52,487 nucleotides of DNA from Verrucomicrobiia bacterium (GTDB taxonomy: Bacteria > Verrucomicrobiota > Verrucomicrobiia > Verrucomicrobiales > DEV007): NCBI GenBank assembly GCA_020439995.1, contig JAGROY010000114.1:1-52487 (forward strand). Reading direction: 5' to 3'. This document shows positions 1-11,900 of the stretch, one piece after another; positions within the stretch are counted from its first letter, which is position 1; each line of letters starts with the position of its first letter. The notes beneath the pieces are model-generated. The model was not told the DNA's origin. It was given only the letters and a program-made list of their open reading frames with translations, and ran no database searches. A program made the position numbers and the translations under genes.

Positions 1-759
1 TGGGAGGCGCAGTTCGGCGATTTCTCGAATGGAGCTCAGGTGATCATCGACCAGTTTATCAGCTCGGCGGAGTCGAAGTGGGCGCAGCCATCCAGCATCG
101 TTCTACTCCTTCCTCACGGATACGAAGGGCAGGGGCCGGAGCACTCCAGCGCCCGCCTTGAGCGCTTCCTTCAGCTCTGCGCCGGGAAGAATATGCAAGT
201 GTGCAATATCACCACGCCAGCACAGTACTTTCACGTTCTGCGCAGACAGATGCGTCGGCCATTTCGTAAGCCGCTAGTGATCATGACTCCTAAGAGCCTG
301 CTGCGTCATCCGGAGGCGGTTTCCAATATTGATGAATTCACAGGCAACACTCACTTTATCGATATCCTCGATGACCCGCAGCTGATCGATCAGCCGAACC
401 GCGTGACCCGCCTCATTTTCTGTAGTGGCAAGGTGTTCTATGATCTGCTGGAATACCGGAATACGCACAAGCTGCGCAACGTGGCCATCATCCGCATCGA
501 GCAACTGTATCCTTTCAACGAGGAGCTCCTCCAGCAGATCGTCGCGCGCTATCCGCGATCGCACAAGAAATGGGTGTGGTGTCAGGAAGAGCCGCTCAAT
601 ATGGGAGCCTGGTCCTACATCTGGTCGAGGCTTGAGAAGAGTTCCAAGCACCGTGTCCGGTTCGCTGGAAGGGAGCGAGCCTCCAGCCCTGCGGTTGGTT
701 CCAAGGCCATGCACGTCCGCGAACAGCGGCAACTCATTGAACAGGCATTCGAAGTTTAG
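1..759 (+). CDS. sucA: 2-oxoglutarate dehydrogenase E1 component, C-terminal fragment
   Basis: The reading frame is open from the first base and ends at TAG 757-759, giving about 252 residues of a protein whose start lies outside the window. It opens with [19 protein letters not shown], a hallmark of thiamine-diphosphate E1 enzymes of the 2-oxoglutarate dehydrogenase family, and ends with the typical [13 protein letters not shown] ... H ... EQ tail. The enzyme decarboxylates 2-oxoglutarate and passes the succinyl group to the lipoyl arm of E2 in the TCA cycle. The GTG at position 40 is an internal valine, not a start. sucB follows after only 6 bases, so the two are almost certainly one operon. 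The identification is secure; only the truncation by the window edge limits it. Confidence 0.96.
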   Translation, partial: WEAQFGDFSNGAQVIIDQFISSAESKWAQPSSIVLLLPHGYEGQGPEHSSARLERFLQLCAGKNMQVCNITTPAQYFHVLRRQMRRPFRKPLVIMTPKSLLRHPEAVSNIDEFTGNTHFIDILDDPQLIDQPNRVTRLIFCSGKVFYDLLEYRNTHKLRNVAIIRIEQLYPFNEELLQQIVARYPRSHKKWVWCQEEPLNMGAWSYIWSRLEKSSKHRVRFAGRERASSPAVGSKAMHVREQRQLIEQAFEV

Positions 760-765
760 GTTTTT

Positions 766-1926
766 ATGATTGAGATCACCATTCCCGCAGTCGGCGAGTC
801 CATCACCACCGCATTCCTCGCCCAGTGGCACAAGAAAAATGGCGAAGCCGTTGCCAAAGGCGACCTTATCCTGACCATAGAGACAGACAAGGTTTCCACT
901 GAGCTGACTGCTGATGAAGACGGGGTTCTTGAGATCATTGTTGCCGAAGGAGAAGAGGTTCCAATCGGGGCGCTCGTCGCGAAGATTGATCCCTCAGGCA
1001 TCTCATCGACATCCGCCTCTGAGGCTCCTGCTGCAAGCGCTCCTGCTGCTACGGCCGCGAGTGCTCCTGCCGCTCCTGTTGCGAGTGCTCCCGCTACTCC
1101 CGCTGCTCCGGCTCCAGAGCCTGCTGCACCAGCACCGGCGGTTTCGCCCAATTTGAGCCTCGTCCCTGTCGCTTCCTCTGCGCCAGTTACGGTTGAAGAT
1201 GCGCCGCCGCCCCCGCTTGCGGACGATGGTCGCGTGACCCGCACCAAGTTGTCGCCATTACGGAGGAAGATTGCTACCCACCTTGTCAACGCGCAACAGA
1301 CGGCAGCGATCCTGACCACTTTCAACGAGTGCGACATGAGTGCGGTGATGAAACTGCGTAAGAGCGTCCAGGACAGCTTCGTTGCAAAGCATGGAGTGAA
1401 GCTCGGATTTATGTCCTTCTTCATCAAGGCTGTCGTCGAAGCCCTGCGGGAAGTACCGCAAGTGAATGCCAGGTTGGAAGGTGACTACCTTTACCAAAAT
1501 CACTTTTACGACGTCGGTGTCGCCGTGGGCACCGAGAAGGGGCTCGTGGTTCCCGTCCTCCGTGACTGCGACAAGAAATCGTTTGCCGAAATCGAGAAAG
1601 AAATCATCGACTACGCCACCAAGGCCAGGAACGGCAAGATCACTCTGGATGATCTTCAGGGAGGCGTTTTCACTATCTCGAATGGTGGAGTCTACGGTTC
1701 ACTCCTGAGTACCCCAATTCTCAGCCCACCACAAAGCGGCATTCTGGGAATGCACACCATCCAGCAGCGTCCCGTAGCCGTCGATGGCAAAGTGGAGATC
1801 CGCCCGATGATGTACCTCGCTCTCAGCTACGACCACCGCGTCGTCGATGGCAAAGAAGCGGTCACGTTTCTGATCCGCATCAAAGATTGCATCGAAGAGC
1901 CGACTCGTTTGCTCGTAGGTGCGTAG
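766..1926 (+). CDS. sucB: Dihydrolipoyllysine-residue succinyltransferase (E2 of 2-oxoglutarate dehydrogenase)
   Basis: This 386-residue E2 transfers succinyl groups from its lipoyl arm to CoA. Residues 1-78 form a lipoyl domain with the lipoylated lysine in the ETDKVS motif (Lys42). Residues about 85-150 are an Ala/Pro-rich swinging linker. The catalytic domain follows from about 155 and carries the active-site HRVVDG (His357, Asp361) near the C-terminus. Most bacterial E2 proteins have a small peripheral subunit-binding domain between linker and catalytic core. Here the linker runs straight into [14 protein letters not shown], the start of the catalytic domain, so that domain appears to be absent, as in the eukaryotic E2o. 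The gene starts 6 bases after sucA. No lpd gene is visible in the window. Confidence 0.96.
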   Translation: MIEITIPAVGESITTAFLAQWHKKNGEAVAKGDLILTIETDKVSTELTADEDGVLEIIVAEGEEVPIGALVAKIDPSGISSTSASEAPAASAPAATAASAPAAPVASAPATPAAPAPEPAAPAPAVSPNLSLVPVASSAPVTVEDAPPPPLADDGRVTRTKLSPLRRKIATHLVNAQQTAAILTTFNECDMSAVMKLRKSVQDSFVAKHGVKLGFMSFFIKAVVEALREVPQVNARLEGDYLYQNHFYDVGVAVGTEKGLVVPVLRDCDKKSFAEIEKEIIDYATKARNGKITLDDLQGGVFTISNGGVYGSLLSTPILSPPQSGILGMHTIQQRPVAVDGKVEIRPMMYLALSYDHRVVDGKEAVTFLIRIKDCIEEPTRLLVGA

Positions 1927-2296
1927 TCTGGCGGTGGAATTTGGGACGTGATTTAAGAGCATTCCCTGAACTGGAGAAATGTCGACGCAGTGCTCTCAGG
2001 AATCTCTTCTCTCATGCGAGCTCCGGCCGGGAAGGGTATGAGCAAAATGTCCAATTCTCTACATTCTCGACTCGATCCATGCACCTGAGAGGTTGCGCAA
2101 ACCTCAGGGAGATTTGTAGTGTGATTGCTCCGAAGAAATAGCCCGGTACCATGCAAGGGTGGCAGCAGTCACAGAAGCCGAACACGAGGGTTACCGCCGC
2201 AGGCTGATCCACAATTCTCAGTGATCCACCGATTTCGTGGGAAGATCCCGCCCAACTCCAAATCCACGCGAAGTGATCGAGTGTTAGCGTTTTTCC

Positions 2297-2370
2297 GACC
2301 TAAAGGGGCAGTACTACTCAGCCCAGGCCAGCCGCCTGGGGATACGGCGTGTAGCCCCAACGGGGCGTGG
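2297..2370 (-). repeat. Dispersed palindrome-rich repeat, copy 1
   Basis: On the minus strand this stretch reads GCCCCGTTGGGGC, then CCAGGC-GGC-TGGCCTGGGCTG, then GCCCCTTTAGG. The core is shared with the opposite-strand copy at 2441-2540, including CAGGC ... TGGCCTGGGCTG and a GCCCC ... TTTGGGGCT-type palindrome. Translated, it gives the RRLAWAE-like peptides that are often mis-annotated as small proteins in PVC genomes, which suggests a dispersed genomic element. That family statement is from memory; the similarity between the two copies is visible here. Confidence 0.5.
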
Positions 2371-2440
2371 TAGAATGTTGCGCCATTCCACGATCACTCG
2401 CCACAATGGCGCAATCGATCAGCGCGATGTTTGGAGTTGT

Positions 2441-2540
2441 TAGGGGCGCACCTTTAGTGCTGTTGAATCTTTCTTCGACAAGTTCCAGGCCGATGGCCTG
2501 GGCTGGTGTAAGACCGCCCCGTTTGGGGCTGACTCGGCCT
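2441..2540 (+). repeat. Dispersed palindrome-rich repeat, copy 2 (inverted relative to copy 1)
   Basis: The plus strand contains CCAGGCCGATGGCCTGGGCTG followed by GCCCCGTTTGGGGC, matching the minus strand of copy 1 across its core. The two copies face each other about 70 bases apart. A short frame here translates to MAWAGVRPPRLGLTR-like peptide, which I regard as repeat sequence rather than a gene. No transposase gene is nearby, so this would be a non-autonomous or relict element. Confidence 0.5.
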
Positions 2541-2772
2541 GATTGGAGAAATCCCGTGCCTCAGCGCCTCATATAGAACGGGAAGAGGGCGTCTCTCACT
2601 CTTAACTGCTCATTGGACATACGAGTCGCGAGTGTTGAGTTCTGTAAGTATCTTATCCAGCTAACAACAATAATCGATGTAGCGTGAGGTGCAATGTTAC
2701 CATAGTTTGCGAAGAGCTATATCAGGTGTGGGTGGTGCCCTTCGCAAGTAAGGGGTTGTCGCAATTCTGTAA

Positions 2773-2788
2773 TTGCGCAATTGCGCAA
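2773..2788. promoter_or_regulatory. Perfect 16-bp palindrome upstream of the giant gene (possible operator)
   Basis: TTGCGCAATTGCGCAA is identical to its own reverse complement and lies 120 bases before the start codon at 2909. Perfect symmetry of this length in a non-coding region suggests a binding site for a dimeric regulator. Nothing in the window identifies the regulator, and the site does not resemble a Pho box. Confidence 0.35.
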
Positions 2789-2908
2789 ATAGTTAGATTT
2801 TAAGTGTAGGTGCGTATTACAAAAACGTCGCATTCTTTCTTTCGCTTCAGGTGAGGTTTCGATGGTTGTATCACCGCGTTCCCAATCTTCGAACTAAACC
2901 ACGACTCT

Positions 2909-5900
2909 ATGAAGTTCCTAAATTTGATCATCAGAAAGGGCGTAGTTGCCGCACTTGGTATAGCGGCAGTGATGTCATTCGCGTTTACTATTGCGATCGC
3001 AGGCAATCAACAGGCTACGCTTGTAACTGGTTCCAGCTCCAGCATGGAGCCGGGTATCATCTCGACCAATCCCGGGATGACCATTACCTCGGTGATGTCA
3101 GCGGGTGATGCTGTGCCTAATACAGATAATCCTACAGAGAATTACAGGATGGCTGGAACGCCTGATGGTCTGGGTGCGTATGACAACGGGGATGGAACGT
3201 ATACTATTCTCATGAATCACGAGTTTGGTGGGAACCTGGGAGTCCCACGCCTGCATGGAGCCGCAGGTGCATTTGTCTCGCAGTGGATTGTGGACAGGAC
3301 GACCAACTCAGTGCTGTCTGGCCGCGACTTGGCAACGGGCGTCTGGCGTTGGGATACTGCGCAGCGATCCTTGGTTCAGGAGTCTGGTGGTGGTGAAATA
3401 ATGAATCGCCTGTGTTCAGGAGATCTGGCAGCACCAACTGCATTCTATAACTCAGCTACCGGAAAAGGGACACAAGTCCGGATCTACACAAATGGTGAGG
3501 AAACCGGCCCTCAAGGCCGAGCTTTTGCCTGGCCATTGACGGGATTCTCCGCACGGCAGGCAACGCACGTGCCGCACCTCGGACGCGGCTCGTGGGAGAA
3601 TGTTGTTCCCTGCCCAGCTGAACAAGATATCACGATTGTTGCATTGCTTGATGATGCAAGTGATGGAGAAGTGTATTTTTACGTAGGCGAAAAGAAGTCA
3701 GGCGGCTTGGAAATCGAAAAGGCTGGTCTTACAGACGGCAAGCTCTATGGGCTTCGCATTCCCGGGAAGGAATTTGAGATTGGTGAGAATAGCGCGCATG
3801 CGATGATCGAACCGGCAGAGTTAGCGGACATGGGCGATGTCTCAGGGCTCGATGGGGATGGTCTGACTGAATTAGGTAACAGTCTGCAGGTTACGAAGTG
3901 GGGGCGTCCTGAAGATGGAGTTTGGGATCCACGTCCCGGAAAGAACAATCGTTTCTACTGGGTTACAACGGGCGGTTCGACCGGGGGGAACAGCACCCCT
4001 ACCCGCCTTTTCTGTATGGAATTCACGGACATTTCGCAGCCTTGGCTCGGAGGGAGTCACTCAATCCTTCTTGATGGATGGGGGGCGGATCCAGACATTA
4101 CTACTCTTGATAACATGAGCATGGATGAAAATGGAGTAATCTACCTTCAGGAAGATCCAGGGGGTTCTGCCCGTCTCGCAAAAATCTGGGCTTACCAGGT
4201 TGATACCGGTTCAATCTACGAATTCGCGCAGTATCGTCCCGATTATTTTACCACTGGAGGATCTAATTTCATTACTACCAATGAAGAATCCAGTGGAATT
4301 ATTCCGTTACCTGGAACGCCTGGAAAGTTCCTCGTTGCTTCTCAGGTGCACGCGAGTGTGGATAGTTCAAGTAACTCAGGAGACCGGGCATTGCGTGAGC
4401 GTTTTGGTTTCACACCGGAAGTAGGGAAAGAACTCGTTGAGTTGGGGCAATTGCTAGAAATTGACGCATCGTCGGCAACGCCCGGCGCTACTTGCGAGCG
4501 TTTGATCGCTGCGGGATCTGACTGGTTCTACCAAGGTGGCACGCCAGCCCCAAGTTGGGCTCAGCCGGGGTTCGATGCGTCCTCCTGGGTTAAAGTAACC
4601 GGGCAGGTTGGTTTTGGCGAAGGTGACGAATCTACGATTCTTGCCGATGGCGATCAGGGCCGTTATTTCTTAAAGTCGTTCAATGTAGCTTCATCAGCGA
4701 AGGTGCTGAGCCTCAGCCTGTTCTTGAATCAGGATGACGGTGCACGTGTCTGGATCAATGGCAATCTGGTTGTCGATGAATCAGGGGCAACTACGAGTCG
4801 GCCTTATCAGGATTACTTGATTTCAACCAGTCATCTGGTGGATGGTGCAAACGTCATTGCGGTTCAGTCTTCCTACGCTGGTGACGGAACCTTCAGCTTT
4901 GACGCAGCATTGCTTGCGAAAGTGGGATCGAATGGCGGAGATGCTCCGTCTGCCCCTTCGTCCCTTGCTCTTAGTGTCCTCGGTTCGGACAAGATCGATC
5001 TACACTGGACTGATACAGCCGCTGACGAGTTCGGTTTCGTCATCGAGAGTCGATTGGGTGACGGTGGGTGGGATGTGGTGCCTGCCGAAGTCTTCTATGA
5101 TGCACAGTCGTTCGTTCTGGCTGGCCTCGAGGCCAATGCTGACTACAGTTTCCGCGTGCGGAGTTTCAATGTGTTCGGTAACTCAGACTTCTCCAATGTG
5201 GTTACCGCACGCACACCAGCGGCCAATCAATACGCGTTGCACTTCACCGGGCCAAGTTCGAGTTTGGAGCCGACGCTGATTTCAACGAATCCCAAGACGG
5301 AGATCCACGCAATTCTGAGCACTGGCGACAAGGTGCCAAACACCGACAGTCCGGGGGAGTCTTACATGATGGCGGGAACTCCGGATGGACTTGGAGCCTA
5401 CGATAACGGCGATGGAACGTTTTCGATTCTGATGAATCATGAGTTCGGCAACAATCTGGGCGTGACTCGAGCCCACGGTGCAATAGGTTCCTTTGTCTCG
5501 CAATGGGTTATCGACAAGACGACCTTCAAGGTGCTCTCGGGTCGGGACTTAGCCACATCCGTCTGGACTTGGGACAATGCCGCCTCGGCTCTCGTTCAGG
5601 TAGGTGAACCACTGCCTGAGGAGCCGGATTCTCGCGCCATTAGCCGCCTGTGTTCTGCTGACCTTCCAGCGCCGACTGCTTTCTACAACTCGGCAACGGG
5701 GTTGGGAACGACGGTGCGAATCTACATGAACGGTGAGGAGACTGGTAGCGAAGGCCGTGCTTTTGCCTGGCCTTTAACTGGTAGTGATGCGCGCAAGGCG
5801 ATCCATCTGCCCCATCTTGGTCGATTCTCATGGGAGAATTCGATTTCGGCACCGATAGAACAGGATATCACAATTGTCGCAGGCATGGATGATGCCAGCG

Positions 5901-8900
5901 ACGGAGAGATTTACTTCTATATCGGCAGCAAGAAGACCACTGGTAGCGATGTCGAGAAGGCGGGTCTCATCGGGGGTAGACTCTACGGTCTGCGGGTTCC
6001 CGGAATGCCTTACGAAGTTGGAGATGACAGCGCCCATGGGCTTGTCGAGCGAGTTGATCTTGCCGACCTTGGAGATGTTTCAGAACTCAATGGGACGGAA
6101 TTGCGGGAGTTGGGAGACTCAGTAGGAGTGACGAAGTGGGGGCGTCCTGAAGACGGTGTCTGGGATCCGCGCCCGGGCAAGGGGAATCGCTTTTACTGGG
6201 TAACTACTGGGGGTAGTACTAATGGCAATCCGACGCCAGCCCGCCTTTTCTGCCTGGCCTTTGACGATATCTCCCAACCATGGCTTGGCGGATCCCAATC
6301 CATTCTGCTCGATGAGTTTGGGCCATCTGTGGATGTGGTCGATCTCGACAACATGACCATGGATGCCAGCGGGGTGATCTATATTCAGGAAGACACTGGT
6401 GGCTCTAGCCGTCTGGCCAAAATCTGGGCCTACAATGTTGAAACTGGAGACACGTGGGAGTGGGCGCAGTTTTCTCCAAAGTATTTTGCACCAGGGGCTC
6501 CCGATTTAATCACTACCAACGAGGAGGCCAGTGGCATCATCCCATTGGATGACATCCTTGGAGAGGGTTGGTTCGCTCTGGATTCCCAGATCCACGCCAG
6601 CGTCGATAGTGCCTCTAGCAACAGCGATTCCGCCCGTCGTGATCGCTTTGGATTGACGCTTGAAGAAGGGATTGAAGCGGTCGAGCTCGGTCAGTTGCTC
6701 TTGATTAATGCAGGAAACGCCATGCGCGGATTTCATTGCGAGCCATTTGTAGCGGCTTACGACGACTGGAAGTATTCTGTTGGCACCGCCCCAGAAGGTT
6801 GGGAGCAGCCCGGTTTTGATGATACTGCATGGCCAACGGGCAACGCTGAGATCGGTTTTGGCGAGGGAGACGAGGCAACTGTCGTAACGGGGGGAGTGCC
6901 TCAACACCACTTCCGTAAAACATTTGATGTGGCGGATGCGTCTCAGGCGACATCCCTCACCATTCACCTCAAGAGTGACGATGGAGCAATCGTTTACCTG
7001 AACGGGAATGAGGTACTCCGTAAGAACGCTGACGACATCGTTTCAGCGCCGGATGACGGCCAGACCTTCACAGAACACTACCTGTCCACTGCGGGATTGC
7101 TCGATGGAACGAATACTATCGCGATCACTGTGCTGCAGGTACATCCTTCCAGCAACGATCTTAGTTTCGATGCTGCCTTGCTGGCGAAAGTAGCGCAATT
7201 CGATCAAGTCGCACCAACCTCGCCGAACCAGTTGGCTGCTGTGGCAACATCACCGAACGATGTCATGCTGAGCTGGAACGACCGTGCGTCTGACGAAGTT
7301 GGCTACACTCTGGAGTGGCTGAACAGCGGGGTCTGGCAGGTAGTCGCTGGCGCGAACGTTCCCGGCACTTTGCTGCCGAATACCAGTTCACTGAGTGTTC
7401 CAGGTCTGGCCGCAGGCACGGAGTTCTCATTCCGCGTGAAGGCCTTCAACATACACGGAAACTCCGGTTACTCGAATGTGGCCACTGTTTCAACACCCGC
7501 CGCTCCGCCGTCGGTCATTCTTGCAGAGGACTTCGATGGCGGCCTCGGCCTCTGGCGACCAGTCAGTGTCAGCAGCAATGCAGATTGGCACATCGGTTCA
7601 CTCAGTGGGCTCTCCTACGCTGAGATGAACGGTTTCGGAGCGAACGAAGCCAGCGACGATTGGCTCATCTCACCTTCGATCGATTTCGACGCCTTCAATG
7701 GAGAGGTGTTGACGTTCGACACAATTAAAGGATTCGATGGTCCCGCGCTACAGGCACTTGTTTCGACTGATTACAACGGTGGCCCCGCACCACAGCTTGC
7801 GAGTTGGATGCCGATTGCCGCTGCTCTGTCCGGTGGAGATTTTGCTCAGACATCTTCTGGTGAGGTCGACCTGTCGGGCATCACTGGGTCTGGTTATATC
7901 GCATTCCGCTACGTCTCGACTGGCACTGGAGGCGGCGATGGCGCGATCTGGCAGGTGACCAACATTAACCTTGCAGGAGTCTCTGCTTCTGGCAGCTCCT
8001 ATCCATTCACCGCTCCGTTGCCACTGGGTGCTCCGATGCTGGAAGCCAATGGAGAAACGGTGGTGCGCAATGGTGGATTCGGATCTGGGATGGCAAAAGA
8101 TCCGAACGATCCAGATGTCTTCTGGCTCATGACAGATCGTGGCCCGAACTTTGATGGCGGCCCGGGTGAGAAGATCTTTCCCGACCCTGCGTTCGCTCCG
8201 CAAATCGGGGTTTTCCGCCGCGTTGGTCAGGAGATGGTTCGGGAAAAGACGATTACGTTGAAGAACCAGGTTGGCTTCAATTTGACCGGATTGCCAAACC
8301 CGGTGGGCTTCGGAGGAACGGGTGAAACGCCGCTCGATCTCAACGGTGAGCAGCTTAGCCTCGATCCTACCGGTCTCGATCCTGAGGGCCTGGCGATTGC
8401 GCCGGATGGCACCTTCTGGGTCTCTGACGAATACGGGCCTCACATCATCCACTTCGCCGCGGATGGACGTACCATCGAGCGAATCAACCCATTTGGTCTC
8501 GGCATTGGCGGAAGAAAATTGCCAAAAGTATTCGCCAATCGTCGTGCGAACCGTGGCATGGAAGGCATTGCAATCACGCCGGATGGAAAGTGGCTCGCTG
8601 GCATCATGCAGAGTGCGATGGACAACCCGGCCGAAGACCGATCAAATATCCGCTCGAAGTCGAACATTACCCGACTGGTGATGTTCCACATCGCGACCGG
8701 TGAGACGCGCCAGTATGTCTACCTTCAGGACAAGGCAAATCTCTCAAACAGTGAGATTCGCGCTCTCTCGGACACCGAGTTCGTCATCCTTGAGCGCGAT
8801 GGTGCATTCCCAGGAGATGGGGCTCCAACATTGAAGCGTTTCTACAAAATTGACATCACTGGCGCTACGGATGTGAGCGACCCGAACGATGGCATCTACG

Positions 8901-11900
8901 GTGGTACCTACGTGGTCGATGGTGTCGAAAAAACGTTGGAGCAACTCTACGATCAGGATCTGAGCGATTTTGGAATTGTTCCCGTCGAAAAGAAACTGAT
9001 GCTCGACCTGGTAGCGGCAGTGCCAGACTACCCTCACGACAAGCCCGAAGGCTTTGAAATCTGTGAAGACAACGTCTTTGCGATCATCAATGACGATGAC
9101 TTCGGCATCGACTCCGATGGCAATGGAAGCATCGTCACGAAGATCCTGCCACTCACTGGTCAAGCTGACCGGAATGTGATGCACTTTGTCAAGTTGCCTG
9201 CGTTCTCTGTGGATTTCGTTGCTGATGCATCAAGCGTCCTCAGCGTTGAGCCAGTCTCGTTCACCTCATCGGTGAGTGGCGGCGTGGGTAATCTCAAGTA
9301 TCACTGGGACTTTGGAGACGGGAAAACTTCAGATAAGCAGAACCCTACACACGTCTTTGAGAAAGGCGGAGTATTTACAGTCTCTCTGACGGTGAGGGAT
9401 CAGGATGGAGTTGAAGTCGCTTCTGTGAAGGCCGACCTCGTAGCGGTGACCAAGGCGACCGAGCAGCTGATTCCAGCGAGTATCGCCGATCTTCGCGTTG
9501 CGACTTACAATACTTCGCTCAACCGTGCGGCAGCAGGCGATCTGATCGCTGATCTCCGCATGCCCGACAATACTCAGGCTAAACAAGTGGCCGAGATCAT
9601 CCAGTTGGCGAATCCAGACGTTATCCTTCTTAACGAGTTCGACTTTGATGCGAATGGTGAAGCGGTGACTCTGTTCCAGAAGAACTATCTGGAAGTAGGG
9701 CAGAATGGGCTCGATCCAATCGAGTATCCCTTCGTGTTCCTTGCTGAGTCAAACACGGGGATCGACTCGGGATTCGACTACAACAACAATGGCATCACTG
9801 GCGAGGCCGATGATGCATTCGGGTTCGGAAGTCATCCGGGACAGTACGGAATGGTCGTTCTCTCGAAGTTCCCGATCGATGGAACCAAGTCACGGACGTT
9901 CCAGAAATTCCTTTGGAAGGACATGCCCGGCGCATTGCTCCCGGACGATCCAGCTACTGTTGACCCAGCAGACTGGTATTCGGCTGAGGAGCTTGCGACG
10001 TTCCGTCTGTCATCCAAGAGCCACTGGGATGTTGTTGTTGATGTCGATGGCAAGGAAGTTCACATCCTCGCCAGCCATCCTACACCGCCAGTATTCGATG
10101 GTGCGGAAGATCGCAACGGTCGCCGCAACCATGATGAGATCCGTTTCTGGGCAGACTACATCGATCCAGCGGCGTCGAGCTACATCTACGATGATAAGGG
10201 AGCTACTGGTGGACTGGAAGACAGTGCTTTGTTTGTGATCGTTGGCGATCAGAATGCCGACCCGAATGATGGCGACAGCACCAACAATGCAATCGACCAG
10301 TTGCTCGGAAGTCCGTTCGTGAACGCACGTTTCGTGCCTCGCAGTGAAGGTGGCGTTGAAAACAGTGACGGTGGAGGAACGCAAATCGGAGATCCGGCAG
10401 AGGATACCGCGAGCTTTAGTCTCCGTGCGGATTACGTTCTGCATTCACTTACAGGCCTCCGCACCCAGAGGGGCGAAGTGTTCTGGCCGATTAGTAGTGA
10501 CGTGCGCTATGAAGCAGTAATCGCAGCATCAGACCACAGGCTGGTCTATCTGGATCTTGATTGTCGGCCAAACTCGCACTTCAACCTCCAGGTGATCCAC
10601 AGTTCTGACAATGAGTCGTCTTTCCAGGATCCTAATACATTGGAGCCAAAGATCCTGAACTACTCGCAGATTGTGGAGGGCTTGCAGGACTTGGCAGGAG
10701 AAGAAGGCGTCGCGTCCCTCTACCTGACCGCTGGTGACCACACCCTGCCGCAGCCATTCTATGAGGCGGCCGCGCAGGCACCATCGTTGGGGGCTCCTGG
10801 TCTTGGCGACATTGGGTTCTACAATGCTGTCGGCCTCGTCGCAAATGGCATGGGGAACCATGAGTTTGACGGTGGCATTGACGAATTTGCCACGATGCTG
10901 GCGAGCGCTCACTATCCGTTCCTTGCTGCAAACATGGATTTCTCCAGCGTCCAGCTCATGGCTGGAACGCCCGCAATTGCCATCGGGGTAGATGGTGGCA
11001 GCGTCATTGAGAATGCAGGTAAAGTCGCCCGCAGCTCTTACATTGAGCTCAATGGAGAGAAGATTGGTCTCATTGGAAGGGCACCTGCGGACTTCTTCAA
11101 CGTCGTTGCTGATCCTGCGACTACGCTGCCAGGTCTAGACTTTGTAGGCGGACGTAATCCCGAGGACAATCAGCCTCTGGTATCAGCGCTGAGCCTGGTG
11201 CTGGAACAAGTCGATATCCTTAAGTCAAAGGGCATCAATAAGATTATCCTCATGGATCATGCTCAGGACTTTACGGGTGATCCGCTTTCTGCGCAGTTAC
11301 TGCGGGATATCGATATCATTGTTTCCGCCGGTACGACTGGTTTCATGGGCAACGCCGCTGGCTTTGGCCCTTACAATCTGCTTCGCCCCGGCGATGCGCC
11401 GACCACTGCCTACCCGACCGTTCGTGATGACAGCGATGGCAACCCGGTTCTCGTGGTCAACAGCGATCAACTCTACAAATATGTGGGCAACTTGATTGTT
11501 GGATTTGACGAAATGGGAGTGATCGACTTTATCGATAAGCGTAGCGGGCCAATTGCGACCACCAGTGCAGGTGTTGCGCAGATGGGGCGCGAGCTTGGAC
11601 GAATGCTGCAGCCGAGCAGTGAAGTGCTGCAGATCTGGGATGCCCTTCAGGCAACTCCACTTGTCCAGACGCAGTTCGAGGCGGTTGGCACTACGAGCGA
11701 GTCACTGGTCGGAGAGCGATCACAAGTGCGTTCACGGGAAACGAATCTCGGTCGCCTGGTCGCGGATTCTACTCTCTGGTATGCTCAGGAGTTTATTGAT
11801 TCGAACAACATCAATATTGATGATGTTGACATCGCACTGAAAAATGGCGGCGGGATTCGCGACACTATTCTCGGGCCGAATGTGACACGCTTTACCATTG

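Larger units (their letters stand above)
1927..2908. other. Long non-coding interval between sucB and the giant secreted-protein gene
   Basis: About 980 bases carry no convincing gene. Short open frames exist on both strands but lack protein-like composition and mostly translate repeat DNA. The interval holds two inverted copies of a palindrome-rich repeat (2297-2370 and 2441-2540) and a perfect 16-base palindrome (2773-2788). I see no clear intrinsic terminator after sucB. The last 120 bases before 2909 presumably contain the promoter of the giant gene, but I could not pick a convincing -35/-10 pair. Confidence 0.7.

Noticed and set aside
756..1427. Minus-strand open frame of 223 residues over sucB
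   Set aside because: It is a low-complexity shadow of the Ala/Pro-rich linker of the real gene.
2367..2576. Possible small protein with MAWAGVRPP-like sequence
   Set aside because: The translation follows the palindromic repeat, and no ribosome-binding site or conserved start is evident.
2636..2775. Two CTGTAA words resembling half Pho boxes upstream of the giant gene
   Set aside because: They are about 127 bases apart and do not form the 11-base direct repeats expected of PhoB sites.
7748..8452. Minus-strand 234-residue open frame within the giant gene
   Set aside because: It is antisense to a clearly coding phytase-like module with no recognisable features of its own.
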